From Bradyrhizobium tropiciagri (GTDB taxonomy: Bacteria; Pseudomonadota; Alphaproteobacteria; Rhizobiales; Xanthobacteraceae): DNA of 64,000 nt. Location: the NCBI RefSeq assembly GCF_001189845.1, contig NZ_LFLZ01000026.1:51894-115893 (forward strand), read 5' to 3'. A program made the position numbers and the translations under genes. Shown piece by piece: positions 50,308 through 58,719 of this stretch (position 1 is its first letter; each line of letters opens with the position of its first letter). The notes under the pieces are model-generated. The model was not told the origin of the DNA. It saw only the letters and a program-made list of their open reading frames with translations, and made no database searches.

Positions 50308-50328
50308 AAGATTAGATTATCTAATCTT
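50308..50328. promoter_or_regulatory. Perfect palindromic LysR-type operator
   Basis: AAGATTAGAT (50308-50317), one central T, then ATCTAATCTT (50319-50328): a perfect 21-base palindrome, strikingly AT-rich in a GC-rich region. It lies 65 bases before the thioesterase ATG. The inner ATTAG-N5-CTAAT fits the dyad geometry of LysR sites. Confidence 0.65.
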
Positions 50329-50392
50329 TATTTCCGGCGTCCGCGGGCGGCTTTCAGCTCCTTGCTGAAGTCAGGACTGATGGAACCAAGAC

Positions 50393-50899
50393 ATGATTGA
50401 GGCCACACATAGACTCGCTCAGCACGAGGTCGCTGCGGACGGGCATCCCAACCAAATCGTCGATCGCATCAACGCATCGCAAGCCGGCAGCCTGCCCGGC
50501 CTGCTGGACTTGCAATGGCTCGAAGCCCGACGCGGCCACATCAGCGGCCGCTTCGAGATCGCAGAGAAGCACTTCTCGCCGCACGGGCTGTTGCACGGCG
50601 CAAGCATCGTCGCCCTGGCTGACACCGCATGCGGGTTCGGCTGTCTCGCCTCCTTGCCGGACGGCGCCATTGGCTTCGCGACCGGCGAGTTGAAAACGAA
50701 TTTCATCGGCGCCGCGCGCGAAGGCGGCGTGAGCTGCGAGGCGCGCCTCGTTCATGCCGGCCGCACCACCCAGGTGTGGGACGCGGAGATCACGAGCGAG
50801 GCGACCGGCAGGACCATCGCGCTGTTTCGCTGCACGCAGATGCTGCTCTATCCGCCTGCCAAGGCCGGCGACCGCGCGACACAGGGAGAACGAACATGA
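50393..50899 (+). CDS. PaaI-family hotdog thioesterase
   Basis: 168 residues. Hotdog-fold block: GLLDLQWLEARRGHISGRFE, then HGLLHGASIVALADTACGFG with the catalytic-region Asp, and GELKTNFIGAAREGGVSCEA. It is predicted to hydrolyse acyl-CoA thioesters, probably of an aromatic or branched acid. Its TGA overlaps the ATG of the MFS gene (ATGA), so the two form an operon under the divergent LysR regulator. Confidence 0.88.
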   Translation: MIEATHRLAQHEVAADGHPNQIVDRINASQAGSLPGLLDLQWLEARRGHISGRFEIAEKHFSPHGLLHGASIVALADTACGFGCLASLPDGAIGFATGELKTNFIGAAREGGVSCEARLVHAGRTTQVWDAEITSEATGRTIALFRCTQMLLYPPAKAGDRATQGERT

Positions 50900-52158
50900 G
50901 GGACGCCGTCATGCACGCCGGATATCAGAGAGCAAAGCCGTTCTATGGCTGGGTGGTCGTCGCTGCGGCGTTCATCGTGACCTTCATCGGTTTCGGGAGC
51001 GCCTACACCTTCTCGTCCTTTGTCGAGTCCTTGCAGCGCGAGTTCGGCGCCTCGCGCGGCTCGGTCTCGCTGGTGTTTTCGTTCGCGGGCTTCCTGTATT
51101 TCGGTCTCGGGATCGTCTCCGGCCCGCTTGCCGATCGCTGGGGCGCGCGCAGGCTTGCTGGCGTCGGAATGGCGCTGGTCGGTCTCGGCATGGTGCTGGC
51201 GGGACAGGCGCAGACCATCCTTCAGGTCTATGCCGCCTACAGCATCGGGATCGGCGCCGGCGTCGGTTGCGCCTATGTCCCGACGCTCGGCGCCGTGCAA
51301 CGCTGGTTCGTCAGGCGGCGTGGTTTTGCATCGGGCCTCGCAGTCAGCGGAATCGGCGTCGGGACGCTGGTGATGCCGCCGCTCGCGACCTGGCTGATCA
51401 CGAGCCTCGGCTGGCGCGATGCCTACGTGGTGCTCGGCGTCGTTGCCGTCGTCGCCGGGATCGGCGCATCACTGCTGATCGCCGACGACCCGCGCCGCTA
51501 CGGCACCGGACCGGACGGCGATCCGTTGGAGGCAGTCTCCAGTGCGCCGCTCCGCCAGGGCGTCTCGATCCGCGGCGCGGTGCGGACCGCCCGCTTCGCC
51601 GGACTCTATGCGGCCTGCCTGATCAGCGCATTCGGGGTGTTCGTGCCCTTCGTGCATCTGGTGCCGTTTGCGGTCGATCATCAGGTGGCGCCGACGCTTG
51701 CCGTGCTGCTGCTCGGCATGATCGGCGTCGGCAGCACCGCCGGCCGGTTCTTCCTCGGCGGCATCGCCGATCGCGTCGGTCGCGATGCGTTCCTGGTCGC
51801 GATGCATCTCGGCATGGCGGTCTCGCTGGCGATCTGGGCGATCGCCGGCAGCTTCTGGTCGCTCGCAGTCTTCGCGCTGCTGTTCGGCGTGTTCTATGGC
51901 GGCTGGGTGGCGATCCTGCCCGCCGTGGTCACCGACCATTTCGGCGGCCGCAATGTCGGCGGCATCATCGGCATCCTCTACACCAGCGTCGCGTTCGGGA
52001 CGCTGCTGGGACCGAGCGCCGCCGGCTTCGCGTTCGACATCAGCCACAGCTACGTCATCCCGGTCGCGATCAGCGCAGCCGCCAACCTCGTCGCGGCCCT
52101 GATCGCTGTCGCGACGATGCGAACGGCCTCGCCGATCGCCTCGGTCGCGCGGCCATGA
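50896..52158 (+). CDS. MFS transporter (monocarboxylate/oxalate-formate type)
   Basis: 420 residues from the ATG at 50896. Twelve membrane helices; YGWVVVAAAFIVTFIGFGSA and FGASRGSVSLVFSFAGFLYF at the start and the loop GPLADRWGARRLAGVGMALV are typical of the monocarboxylate-porter/OFA branch of the major facilitator superfamily. It probably imports an organic acid that, as a CoA ester, is handled with the co-transcribed thioesterase. The substrate is unknown. Confidence 0.9.
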   Translation: MRDAVMHAGYQRAKPFYGWVVVAAAFIVTFIGFGSAYTFSSFVESLQREFGASRGSVSLVFSFAGFLYFGLGIVSGPLADRWGARRLAGVGMALVGLGMVLAGQAQTILQVYAAYSIGIGAGVGCAYVPTLGAVQRWFVRRRGFASGLAVSGIGVGTLVMPPLATWLITSLGWRDAYVVLGVVAVVAGIGASLLIADDPRRYGTGPDGDPLEAVSSAPLRQGVSIRGAVRTARFAGLYAACLISAFGVFVPFVHLVPFAVDHQVAPTLAVLLLGMIGVGSTAGRFFLGGIADRVGRDAFLVAMHLGMAVSLAIWAIAGSFWSLAVFALLFGVFYGGWVAILPAVVTDHFGGRNVGGIIGILYTSVAFGTLLGPSAAGFAFDISHSYVIPVAISAAANLVAALIAVATMRTASPIASVARP

Positions 52159-52198
52159 CGCTTCATGACGGTCGGCGCCGTCAGTGCTACGCTTCGCC

Positions 52199-52894
52199 AT
52201 GACCAATGCCTGGACTTATCGGCGAGCCGACCGTGACGACATCGTCGAGCTGGCATGGTGGCGCGGTGCCGGTTCGCTCGGCCTCCGGCCGCACTTCCAT
52301 GACGAGAGCCAGCTCGTGCTGGTGCTGTCGGGGTCGCGCAGCTTTCGCATCGATGGTGGGACCATCACCGTGCCTGCCGGCCATGCCGCGCTGATCCCGG
52401 CAGGGATGCTGCATGCGCCGATGCCGACGCCGGACCAGCAGACGGTTTGCCTGAACGCCTATGTTCCGGCGAGCCGTGCCTGCTCATCGCTCCAGCTCGT
52501 CAGCTTCGGGGCTCGCTGGCAGCGCGTCGACGAGATCTCGCCCGAGCACATCCTCAAGATCGCGGGCGACATCCTGTCGCGTGCGCCGTCTCCCTCGACC
52601 GGACGCACCGACCGGTCGAGGCTCGGCGCCGCCCTGACGGAGAGCCTCGAGCCGATCGGCGCAGTTGCCGCAAGCTTGGGACGAAGCCGCGAAGGGTTCA
52701 GCCGCATGGCGAGGCGCGAGCTCGGCGTCGCGCCGCATGCGTTCCGCCTGCTCGCCCGGCTCAACCTTGCGCGGCAATTGCTGCGCGCCGGCGAACCGAT
52801 CGCAGTCGATGCGGGCTTCTCCGACCAGAGCCACCTCACCCGGCTGTTCCGCCGCACCTTTGGCACGACGCCGGGCGTCTATTGGCGTGACTGA
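52199..52894 (+). CDS. AraC-family transcriptional regulator
   Basis: 231 residues from the ATG at 52199. The N-terminal arabinose-binding-like cupin has LRPHFHDESQLVLVLSGSRS and VPAGHAALIPAGMLHAPMPT. The C-terminal helix-turn-helix pair has AASLGRSREGFSRMARRELG and AVDAGFSDQSHLTRLFRRTF. Members of this type often control LysE or TauE-like exporters; the nearest candidate is the downstream TauE-family gene at 52968. It begins 40 bases after the MFS stop, so it could also ride on that transcript. Confidence 0.88.
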   Translation: MTNAWTYRRADRDDIVELAWWRGAGSLGLRPHFHDESQLVLVLSGSRSFRIDGGTITVPAGHAALIPAGMLHAPMPTPDQQTVCLNAYVPASRACSSLQLVSFGARWQRVDEISPEHILKIAGDILSRAPSPSTGRTDRSRLGAALTESLEPIGAVAASLGRSREGFSRMARRELGVAPHAFRLLARLNLARQLLRAGEPIAVDAGFSDQSHLTRLFRRTFGTTPGVYWRD

Positions 52895-52946
52895 GGCGAC
52901 GTCACAGGCGTTCCAGACGCGCCGCGGCTCCACCCGCTAGCCTGCT

Positions 52947-52963
52947 CACCCACGAATTGGGTG
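52947..52963. promoter_or_regulatory. Inverted repeat just before the TauE-family gene
   Basis: CACCCA (52947-52952) and TGGGTG (52958-52963) around CGAAT, ending four bases before the ATG. It may be an operator for the upstream AraC regulator or a hairpin limiting translation. Confidence 0.35.
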
Positions 52964-52967
52964 ACGC

Positions 52968-53732
52968 ATGGATATCCAGACAAGTCTTCTGCTGCTCGCC
53001 GCCGGTATCGCGGGAGGCATCATCAACGCCCTGGCGGGCGGCGCGACGCTGATCACGTTTGCGGCGATGCTCGCGGCTGGCCTGCCCGCCGTCATCGCCA
53101 ACGCGTCGAATGCTGTGGCGATCTCGCCGGGGCATCTGATCGCAGCGCTCGCCGATCGCGGCAAGCTGCCGCCGCCGACGCGGCGTACGATCAGCTTCGT
53201 CCTCGTCTCGACGCTCGGCGGCGCAATCGGCGCCGGCGTCCTGCTGCTGCTTCCCGAGCGGCTGTTCGTGCTGCCGGTGCCGGCCCTGATCGGCTTCGCG
53301 ACGCTGTTGTTTGGCTTCGCGCCGCAGATCCAGCGCTTGACCATCGGGCAGCACAAGACCGCGACCTTGCCGTCGGCCGGCGCGAGCAGTGCCGCCGTGG
53401 GACTGGCGTGTGTCTATGGAGGGTTCTTCGGCGCCGGGCTCGGCGTCATCCTGACCGGGGTGCTGTCGGTCACCGAGCCCAACGACATCAGGGCGATCAA
53501 GGCATTGAAGAACCTGCTCGCGACCTGCGTGTCGCTCGCCGCCACACTGATCTTCATCGTAGAGGGAGCGGTGCGCTGGCCGGAGACGTTGGCGATGCTG
53601 CTCGGCGCCATGGCCGGCGGCTATGCAGGAGGTTACCTGATCCGGGTTCTTCCCGCGCCCGTGGTCCGCCGGTTCGTCATTGTGGCCGGAGCGGTGATGA
53701 CCGTAATCTACGCCGCGCGATACTGGCTCTAG
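52968..53732 (+). CDS. TauE/SafE-family membrane transporter
   Basis: 254 residues with about eight membrane helices. Family features: AAGIAGGIINALAGGATLIT near the N-terminus, NASNAVAISPGHLIAALADR, and the second repeat VYGGFFGAGLGVILTGVLSV. Members export sulfite, sulfoacetate or other organic sulfonates. The gene follows an AraC regulator on the same strand. The true substrate is not known. Confidence 0.88.
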   Translation: MDIQTSLLLLAAGIAGGIINALAGGATLITFAAMLAAGLPAVIANASNAVAISPGHLIAALADRGKLPPPTRRTISFVLVSTLGGAIGAGVLLLLPERLFVLPVPALIGFATLLFGFAPQIQRLTIGQHKTATLPSAGASSAAVGLACVYGGFFGAGLGVILTGVLSVTEPNDIRAIKALKNLLATCVSLAATLIFIVEGAVRWPETLAMLLGAMAGGYAGGYLIRVLPAPVVRRFVIVAGAVMTVIYAARYWL

Positions 53733-53780
53733 ATGGAGCGAGGGAGCCGAAGCTCCCGGCTCGATAGCTGTTGAGCTGGA

Positions 53781-53824
53781 GCGTTTTCGAGCGAAGCGGT
53801 GACCGGTTCGCGTAAGGAAAACGC
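53781..53824. repeat. Dispersed palindromic element (GCGTTTTC family)
   Basis: GCGTTTTC (53781-53788) pairs with GAAAACGC (53817-53824), with GAGCGAAGCGGTGACCGGTT inside. The element at 61915-61958 is the same sequence in the other orientation. Located between convergent genes. Confidence 0.75.
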
Positions 53825-53836
53825 GCCAAACGAAAC

Positions 53837-54103
53837 CTAATGCGTCGTCATCCAGGCGCGGGCTTCGCGCTGGGCAGCCGCGATCTCGACGTCGGACATC
53901 TGCTCGGCGACTTCGCGGCGGTGCGCGATCGCGTCGGTACGTCCCTTGAGCGCCGCCAGGTTGAACCATTTGTGCGCCGCGACGAGGTTGACCACGCCGG
54001 AGCGGCCGCTTGCCCAATACATGCCGCGCTCGAACAGCACGTCCTGGATTGCGGTCGCAGCAACTGGGACAGCGCTTTCCCGATCGATGACCCCCTGAAA
54101 CAT
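53837..54103 (-). CDS. Small Sel1-like repeat protein
   Basis: 88 residues from the ATG at 54103 (MFQGVIDRESAVPVAATAIQ), chosen because AAGGGGA lies nine bases upstream; an ATG at 54112 is closer to that site than usual. The centre MYWASGRSGVVNLVAAHKWF and NLAALKG is a Sel1-type helix pair, seen in proteins that mediate protein contacts. Function unknown; similar short proteins are common in Bradyrhizobium. Confidence 0.7.
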   Translation of the reverse strand: MFQGVIDRESAVPVAATAIQDVLFERGMYWASGRSGVVNLVAAHKWFNLAALKGRTDAIAHRREVAEQMSDVEIAAAQREARAWMTTH

Positions 54104-54867
54104 TGTCGTCATTCCCCTTTTGTTGTTGGCCGCCCTCCCCCGAGCGCGGCCCCCGTCCACTGTTCAAACGTCCTGTTATTCGCTCGCCGTTTGCCGGCTT
54201 GTTGGGAAGATCATGGCCCATCAAATTTGAAGAGCGGTTTAAGTATCGCGATGAACGGGATGTAAACCGGCGCGGCCGGGGGCGCTGCGCGAAATCGCAG
54301 AAGTGCGTGTGCCGCAGGCACTTCCTTCGATTCGTGAACGCCGGTTTACCCTGGTATTTCGGACAACGATAACCATCGCGGACAATGGCCGCGCCTGCCG
54401 GCCGGCCCTCGCCGGCGATCAGTCTCGAAATTCACGGAGGGGCGCCGGGTCCGGCGGACGATCCACGGACCGCGCGCACACAAAAGCGACGCGAGGCCGT
54501 CAGGCCCAACGTCAATCCAGAACTGGGATGGGGAAAAGTGGCGCCGGGCGCGGACTGCGCGGGCCGCCGGAACGAGGGGGTCGGCGAACACGTCAGGACC
54601 AGATTTCAGCTCGGCATTCTCGCCGGTGAAATTGCGGAACCAAGCGGGCTCCGCACCGAACGAAGAAATCTCTGTTTCTTCTGCCGGACCGGTTTTGGGA
54701 AGGTCGCCCTCTCCGAAATTCGATCCAGCCGTTTGACCTGATGTCTCGCCGACACCCTCTTTCGTCAGCCAGAGCCTTGGGTGGGATGTGCCTCTCAGCA
54801 GTCCGTCCGCTGGCTCTCGCGACGTGCCGGCGTCAAGCCGCCGGCAATCCTCTCAAAGGCGAGAGGC
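54104..54867. other. Intergenic region without a clear gene
   Basis: About 760 bases. GAAGTGC (54300-54306) pairs with GCACTTC (54318-54324) in one short hairpin. A plus-strand frame (54385-54741) is open for 118 codons, but its composition and lack of a ribosome binding site argue against coding. Nothing else is recognised. Confidence 0.4.
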
Positions 54868-54966
54868 TTACTTCTTCTTGGCGACCTTGCGGGTCTTCTT
54901 CGCAGTCTTCTTCACTGCGCTCTTCGCCTTCTTAACCTTCTTCGCCTTCTTTGCCTTCTTAGCCAT
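54868..54966 (-). CDS. Very short lysine-rich, histone H1-like peptide
   Basis: 32 residues: MAKKAKKAKKVKKAKSAVKK followed by TAKKTRKVAKKK. More than half the residues are Lys or Arg and the rest mainly Ala, Val and Thr. The sequence resembles the tails of bacterial H1-like or HU-like proteins, so nucleic-acid binding is likely. GAGGGCAAC before the ATG at 54966 is a good ribosome binding site. The codons are largely AAG, as expected of a real gene in this genome. Confidence 0.75.
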   Translation of the reverse strand: MAKKAKKAKKVKKAKSAVKKTAKKTRKVAKKK

Positions 54967-55566
54967 GTTGCCCTCCAGTATGTGAGATGGCTCTTACTTC
55001 GCTGCGTGCACTCGGGAATCGATATGCACTACTTCCCGAATACACCAACAGACCGAAAAAAACAGTGTCCCGCTTAAGGAAGTGTTGACGCAGCGATGGC
55101 AGTGCGCACAGCGCGCGCCGCGTTTCAAATCGACGATGCATTCGCGCGACGATGCAAGAAATGCAACAGCGGCCGACATCGGCATTTGTCAACGTTGCAG
55201 GAAATGCCTTGTATTGTAGTCTTTTCTTGAATTCGCATTGAAGCAGTCGAAGCGCGATCGTCGTTGCGCTGAGTCGCGAGCGACGACGAAAAGCGGCGCG
55301 TTGCCGACGCCGAGTCGTAATTTTTGGCAACGAAAAAATTTTCGTGGGAAAGACCGCTTTTGCCTCGTTTGCGGTCATCCGAGCCGGTTTCGCGAACGAA
55401 TCGCAGCTTCGCCGATTCGGCGCCGAGGTCGTCAGTGCGACCGTCGAGGGAGGCTGTGAGCTGGGATCACGCCGCGTTCACGCGCGCGCGACGACACCAA
55501 AGGTGATCGCGCGGGAGCATGATCCGGTTGGATCATGCGCCAAGGACAACATCATTGTCCTGTTCG
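54967..55566. other. Intergenic region between gatB and the lysine-rich peptide gene
   Basis: About 600 bases, upstream of the lysine-rich peptide gene and downstream of gatB. No gene recognised. A compact hairpin (55517-55538) lies near the gatB end. The rest is plain, somewhat AT-richer sequence that probably contains the promoter of the small gene. Confidence 0.45.
55517..55538. repeat. Short hairpin of the GCATGATC repeat family
   Basis: GCATGATCC (55517-55525), GGTT, GGATCATGC (55530-55538): a perfect nine-base stem with a tetraloop. It is a minimal version of the element at 3425-3470 and lies 29 bases beyond the gatB stop, where it could stabilise or end the gatB transcript. Confidence 0.65.
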
Positions 55567-57054
55567 TCAGATGCCGAGCTTCGACTTCAGGAGGTCGTTG
55601 ACCGCTTGCGGGTTCGCCTTGCCGCCCGACGACTTCATCACCTGACCGACGAACCAGCCGACCAGTTGCGGCTTCGCCTTGGCCTGCTCGACCTTGTCGG
55701 GATTGGCCGCGATGATGTCGTCGACCACCTTCTCGATCGCGCCGAGGTCGGTGACCTGCTTCATGCCGCGCGTCTCGACGAGTGCGCGCGGATCACCGCC
55801 CTCCTGCCAGACGATCTCGAACAAGTCCTTGGCGATCTTACCGGAAATCGTTCCCTCGCCGATCAGATCGACGATCGCGGCGAGTTGCTGTGCCGACACC
55901 GGCGAGGCAGCGATCGCAACGCTCTCCTTGTTCAGCCGGCCGAACAGCTCGTTGATCACCCAGTTGGCGGCGAGCTTGCCATCGCGCGCCTTGTCGGCGA
56001 GACCCGAAAGCACCGTCTCGTAGAACTCCGCGCTCTCGCGCTCGGCGACCAGCACGCTCGCATCATAGGGCGACAGGCCAAAGCCCGTAATAAAACGGGA
56101 CCGCTTCTGATCGGGCAGTTCCGGCAGCTGCGCCTTGAGGCCGTCGACGAAGGCCTGGCTGAACTCGAGCGGCAGGAGATCGGGATCCGGGAAGTAACGG
56201 TAGTCGTGCGCCTCTTCCTTGGAGCGCATCGAACGGGTCTCGCCCTTGTTCGGATCGAACAGCCGGGTCTCCTGGTCGATGGTGCCGCCGTCCTCAATGA
56301 TCTCGATCTGACGCCGCGCCTCGTACTCGATTGCCTGGCCGATGAAGTTGACCGAGTTCATGTTCTTGATTTCACAGCGGGTGCCGAACGCGGTCTCGCC
56401 GTAGCGGCGCACCGAGACGTTGACGTCGGCGCGCAGATTGCCCTTCTCCATGTCACCGTCGCAGGTGCCGAGGTAGCGCAGGATCGAGCGCAGCTTGGTG
56501 ACGTAGGCCTTGGCCTGCTCGGCATCGCGGATGTCGGGCTTGGAGACGATCTCCATCAGCGCGACGCCGCAGCGGTTGAGGTCGACATAGGACATCGTCG
56601 GCGACTGATCGTGCAGCAGCTTGCCGGCGTCCTGTTCCAGATGCAGCCGCTCGATCCCGATCGTGACGCTACGGCCGCCGTCGAGCTCGAGCGACACCTC
56701 GCCCTCGCCCACGATCGGCGACTTGTACTGGCTGATCTGGTAGCCCTGCGGCGAGTCCGGATAGAAATAGTTCTTGCGGTCGAACACCGAGCGCAGGTTG
56801 ATCTTCGCATTCAGCCCGAGGCCGGTGAGCACCGCCTGGCGGACGCACTCCTCGTTGATGACAGGCAGCATGCCCGGCATCGCGGCATCGACCAACGAGA
56901 CGTGGGAGTTGGGCTCACCGCCGAACGCGGTCGACGCGCCGGAGAACAGCTTTGAGTTCGAGGTGACCTGGGCATGGACCTCCATGCCGATCACGACCTC
57001 CCAATCGCCGGTGGCGCTCTTGATCAGTCTATGCGGGGCGGCAGCTACGGTCAT
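55567..57054 (-). CDS. gatB: Asp-tRNA(Asn)/Glu-tRNA(Gln) amidotransferase subunit B
   Basis: 495 residues from the ATG at 57054 (MTVAAAPHRLIKSATGDWEV). The catalytic kinase-like part includes IGMEVHAQVTSNSKLFSGAS, DRKNYFYPDSPQGYQISQYK and RADVNVSVRRYGETAFGTRC. The C-terminal tRNA-binding domain ends KANPQAVNDLLKSKLGI. With GatA and GatC it converts misacylated Glu-tRNA(Gln) or Asp-tRNA(Asn) to the correct aminoacyl-tRNA. gatA and gatC lie about 3 kb upstream on the same strand. Confidence 0.96.
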   Translation of the reverse strand: MTVAAAPHRLIKSATGDWEVVIGMEVHAQVTSNSKLFSGASTAFGGEPNSHVSLVDAAMPGMLPVINEECVRQAVLTGLGLNAKINLRSVFDRKNYFYPDSPQGYQISQYKSPIVGEGEVSLELDGGRSVTIGIERLHLEQDAGKLLHDQSPTMSYVDLNRCGVALMEIVSKPDIRDAEQAKAYVTKLRSILRYLGTCDGDMEKGNLRADVNVSVRRYGETAFGTRCEIKNMNSVNFIGQAIEYEARRQIEIIEDGGTIDQETRLFDPNKGETRSMRSKEEAHDYRYFPDPDLLPLEFSQAFVDGLKAQLPELPDQKRSRFITGFGLSPYDASVLVAERESAEFYETVLSGLADKARDGKLAANWVINELFGRLNKESVAIAASPVSAQQLAAIVDLIGEGTISGKIAKDLFEIVWQEGGDPRALVETRGMKQVTDLGAIEKVVDDIIAANPDKVEQAKAKPQLVGWFVGQVMKSSGGKANPQAVNDLLKSKLGI

Positions 57055-57172
57055 GGATCTCGGTTTCCGGATAGATGATATCATGTATGGATTGGGCTTC
57101 GCGCAACCGACCGCGCCAGTCAAGCCGCCGTGCTGTCCCCTTGCCGCCCCTAGCTACGCATTGAGGCGCGGA

Positions 57173-58585
57173 TCAGAGCCCGCGCCGGAACTGCTGGTAG
57201 GCCTTGCTCGAGCGCAGCGCGTCCGCGCCGCCCGCAATCAGCTGGTCGACCTGCTCCGGCGGCAGCGACAGCCGCGTCGGGATGGCGTTCAGGATACCGG
57301 CGCGTTCCGGTCCCAGCCGGTCGAAGCCGAGCCGCTCGACATAGATCGCGACGTCACCGCACTTCCAGCCGGCGCCGACGCCGAGCCGGCTCCGGTCCGC
57401 CGCCGACAGGCCGCAGCGCCAGCGCTTCAGCTTGCCCGACCAGTCGCCGGCGAGCGCGGTGAAGGCCGCGTAGCTCGAACGCACGCTGGAATCGATTGCG
57501 GTGTCGGCCGCCGCCGATACCAGCTCGACGCCGTTCGGTCCTTCGAGCGTCTGCACGAAATCACCGGAGACGCCGCGGCCGGCATCGACCACCAGGAACA
57601 GGATGCGCTTCAGCTTGGCCGCCTGTCGCTCGTCGAGCGGCTCGTAAGGACGCTGTGCGGCCAGCAGACCGATGCTGAGCGCCGACAGCCCGTAATTGTC
57701 GACGAGCCCGCCATCGAGCAGCTTGACGTAGCGCATCGAGCCGTCGCGGTAGCGCGCCTGGGCCTCGGCGTAGGAGCGCAGCAAAGGTTGCGCGTTCGGA
57801 TCGTTGCGCACCCGATCGTACCATCGGCAGCGGCGCGGCGCAGCCGCCGGGATAGTTTGCAGCACGATCGGGGCAAATGCCAGCGGCACCGCGGCCGACG
57901 CCGCCACCGCTTCGGCGACGCGATAGGAGCGGATATCGCTGCAAAGTGCGTCGAACGAGGCCTTGCCGAACACGAACGGCGTGCGGTTGTAGATGTCGGA
58001 GGCGTTGATCCACACCCGCGGCCGGCGGTCGTCGGGCAATGCCTCGAACCGCGCGCCGTCGAACAGATTCTGGTCGAGCCAATCGGTGAACTGGCTGTCG
58101 TTGACGCCGCCGCCCAGCGCGCGCCCGATATTGCCGAGCGAGATCCTGGTCTTCAGTCCCTCCTCGGCATTGCGCAGCAGGAAGCGTTCGCGGAAATCGG
58201 CGAGCGCCGCGCGCCGCTTCAATCCGAAATAAGCGGCGGTAACCGATCCGCCGGAGACGCCGGAGACGAAATCGACGCGATCGAGCAGCGTCTTGCTGCC
58301 GGCGGCATTGGAGTGCACCCGGTCGAGCTCTTCGAGCACGCCGTACGAAAACGCCGCCGCGCGCGTGCCGCCGCCGGAGAACGACAGCGCGAGCAACAGG
58401 TCATCTTCATAGGTCGGATAGTCGCGGGCGCTGCTGTTGTCGGCGAGCGCGGCACCGAGCGGCACATTGCCGGGCAGATTGTAGACGGAGGCGCAGCCGG
58501 CAAGGCTCGCTCCCACCACGGCCACCAGCAGCGCTGACAGCCATCCCCCTATGCCCGACCCACGCACGAATACTCTCTTTGCCAC
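57173..58585 (-). CDS. Patatin-like phospholipase lipoprotein
   Basis: 470 residues. A lipoprotein signal (LSALLVAVVGASLAGC, lipobox LAGC near residue 31) indicates a membrane-anchored protein. The patatin domain (about 60-385) has the oxyanion loop LSFSGGGTRAAAFSYGVLEE, the nucleophile elbow GVSGGS and the Asp of the dyad in LLDGGLVDNYGLSAL. It is predicted to hydrolyse lipids as a Ser-Asp acyl hydrolase. No partner gene is next to it; it lies between gatB and the TAG-split gene. Confidence 0.9.
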   Translation of the reverse strand: MAKRVFVRGSGIGGWLSALLVAVVGASLAGCASVYNLPGNVPLGAALADNSSARDYPTYEDDLLLALSFSGGGTRAAAFSYGVLEELDRVHSNAAGSKTLLDRVDFVSGVSGGSVTAAYFGLKRRAALADFRERFLLRNAEEGLKTRISLGNIGRALGGGVNDSQFTDWLDQNLFDGARFEALPDDRRPRVWINASDIYNRTPFVFGKASFDALCSDIRSYRVAEAVAASAAVPLAFAPIVLQTIPAAAPRRCRWYDRVRNDPNAQPLLRSYAEAQARYRDGSMRYVKLLDGGLVDNYGLSALSIGLLAAQRPYEPLDERQAAKLKRILFLVVDAGRGVSGDFVQTLEGPNGVELVSAAADTAIDSSVRSSYAAFTALAGDWSGKLKRWRCGLSAADRSRLGVGAGWKCGDVAIYVERLGFDRLGPERAGILNAIPTRLSLPPEQVDQLIAGGADALRSSKAYQQFRRGL

Positions 58586-58719
58586 TGGCCCCCGTCCGGT
58601 TCCACCAGCCTATCACGGTCAATCTGGGCGGCGGCATGGCGGCCGAAACACGGTTAATGCGACAAACGGTGACCGGGTGCCGCCGGCCAAGCAAATTGGC
58701 GATCCGGCGACCAACCAGA

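Noticed and set aside
54385..54741. 118-codon open frame in a long intergenic stretch
   Set aside because: No ribosome binding site, irregular composition, and no recognised family.
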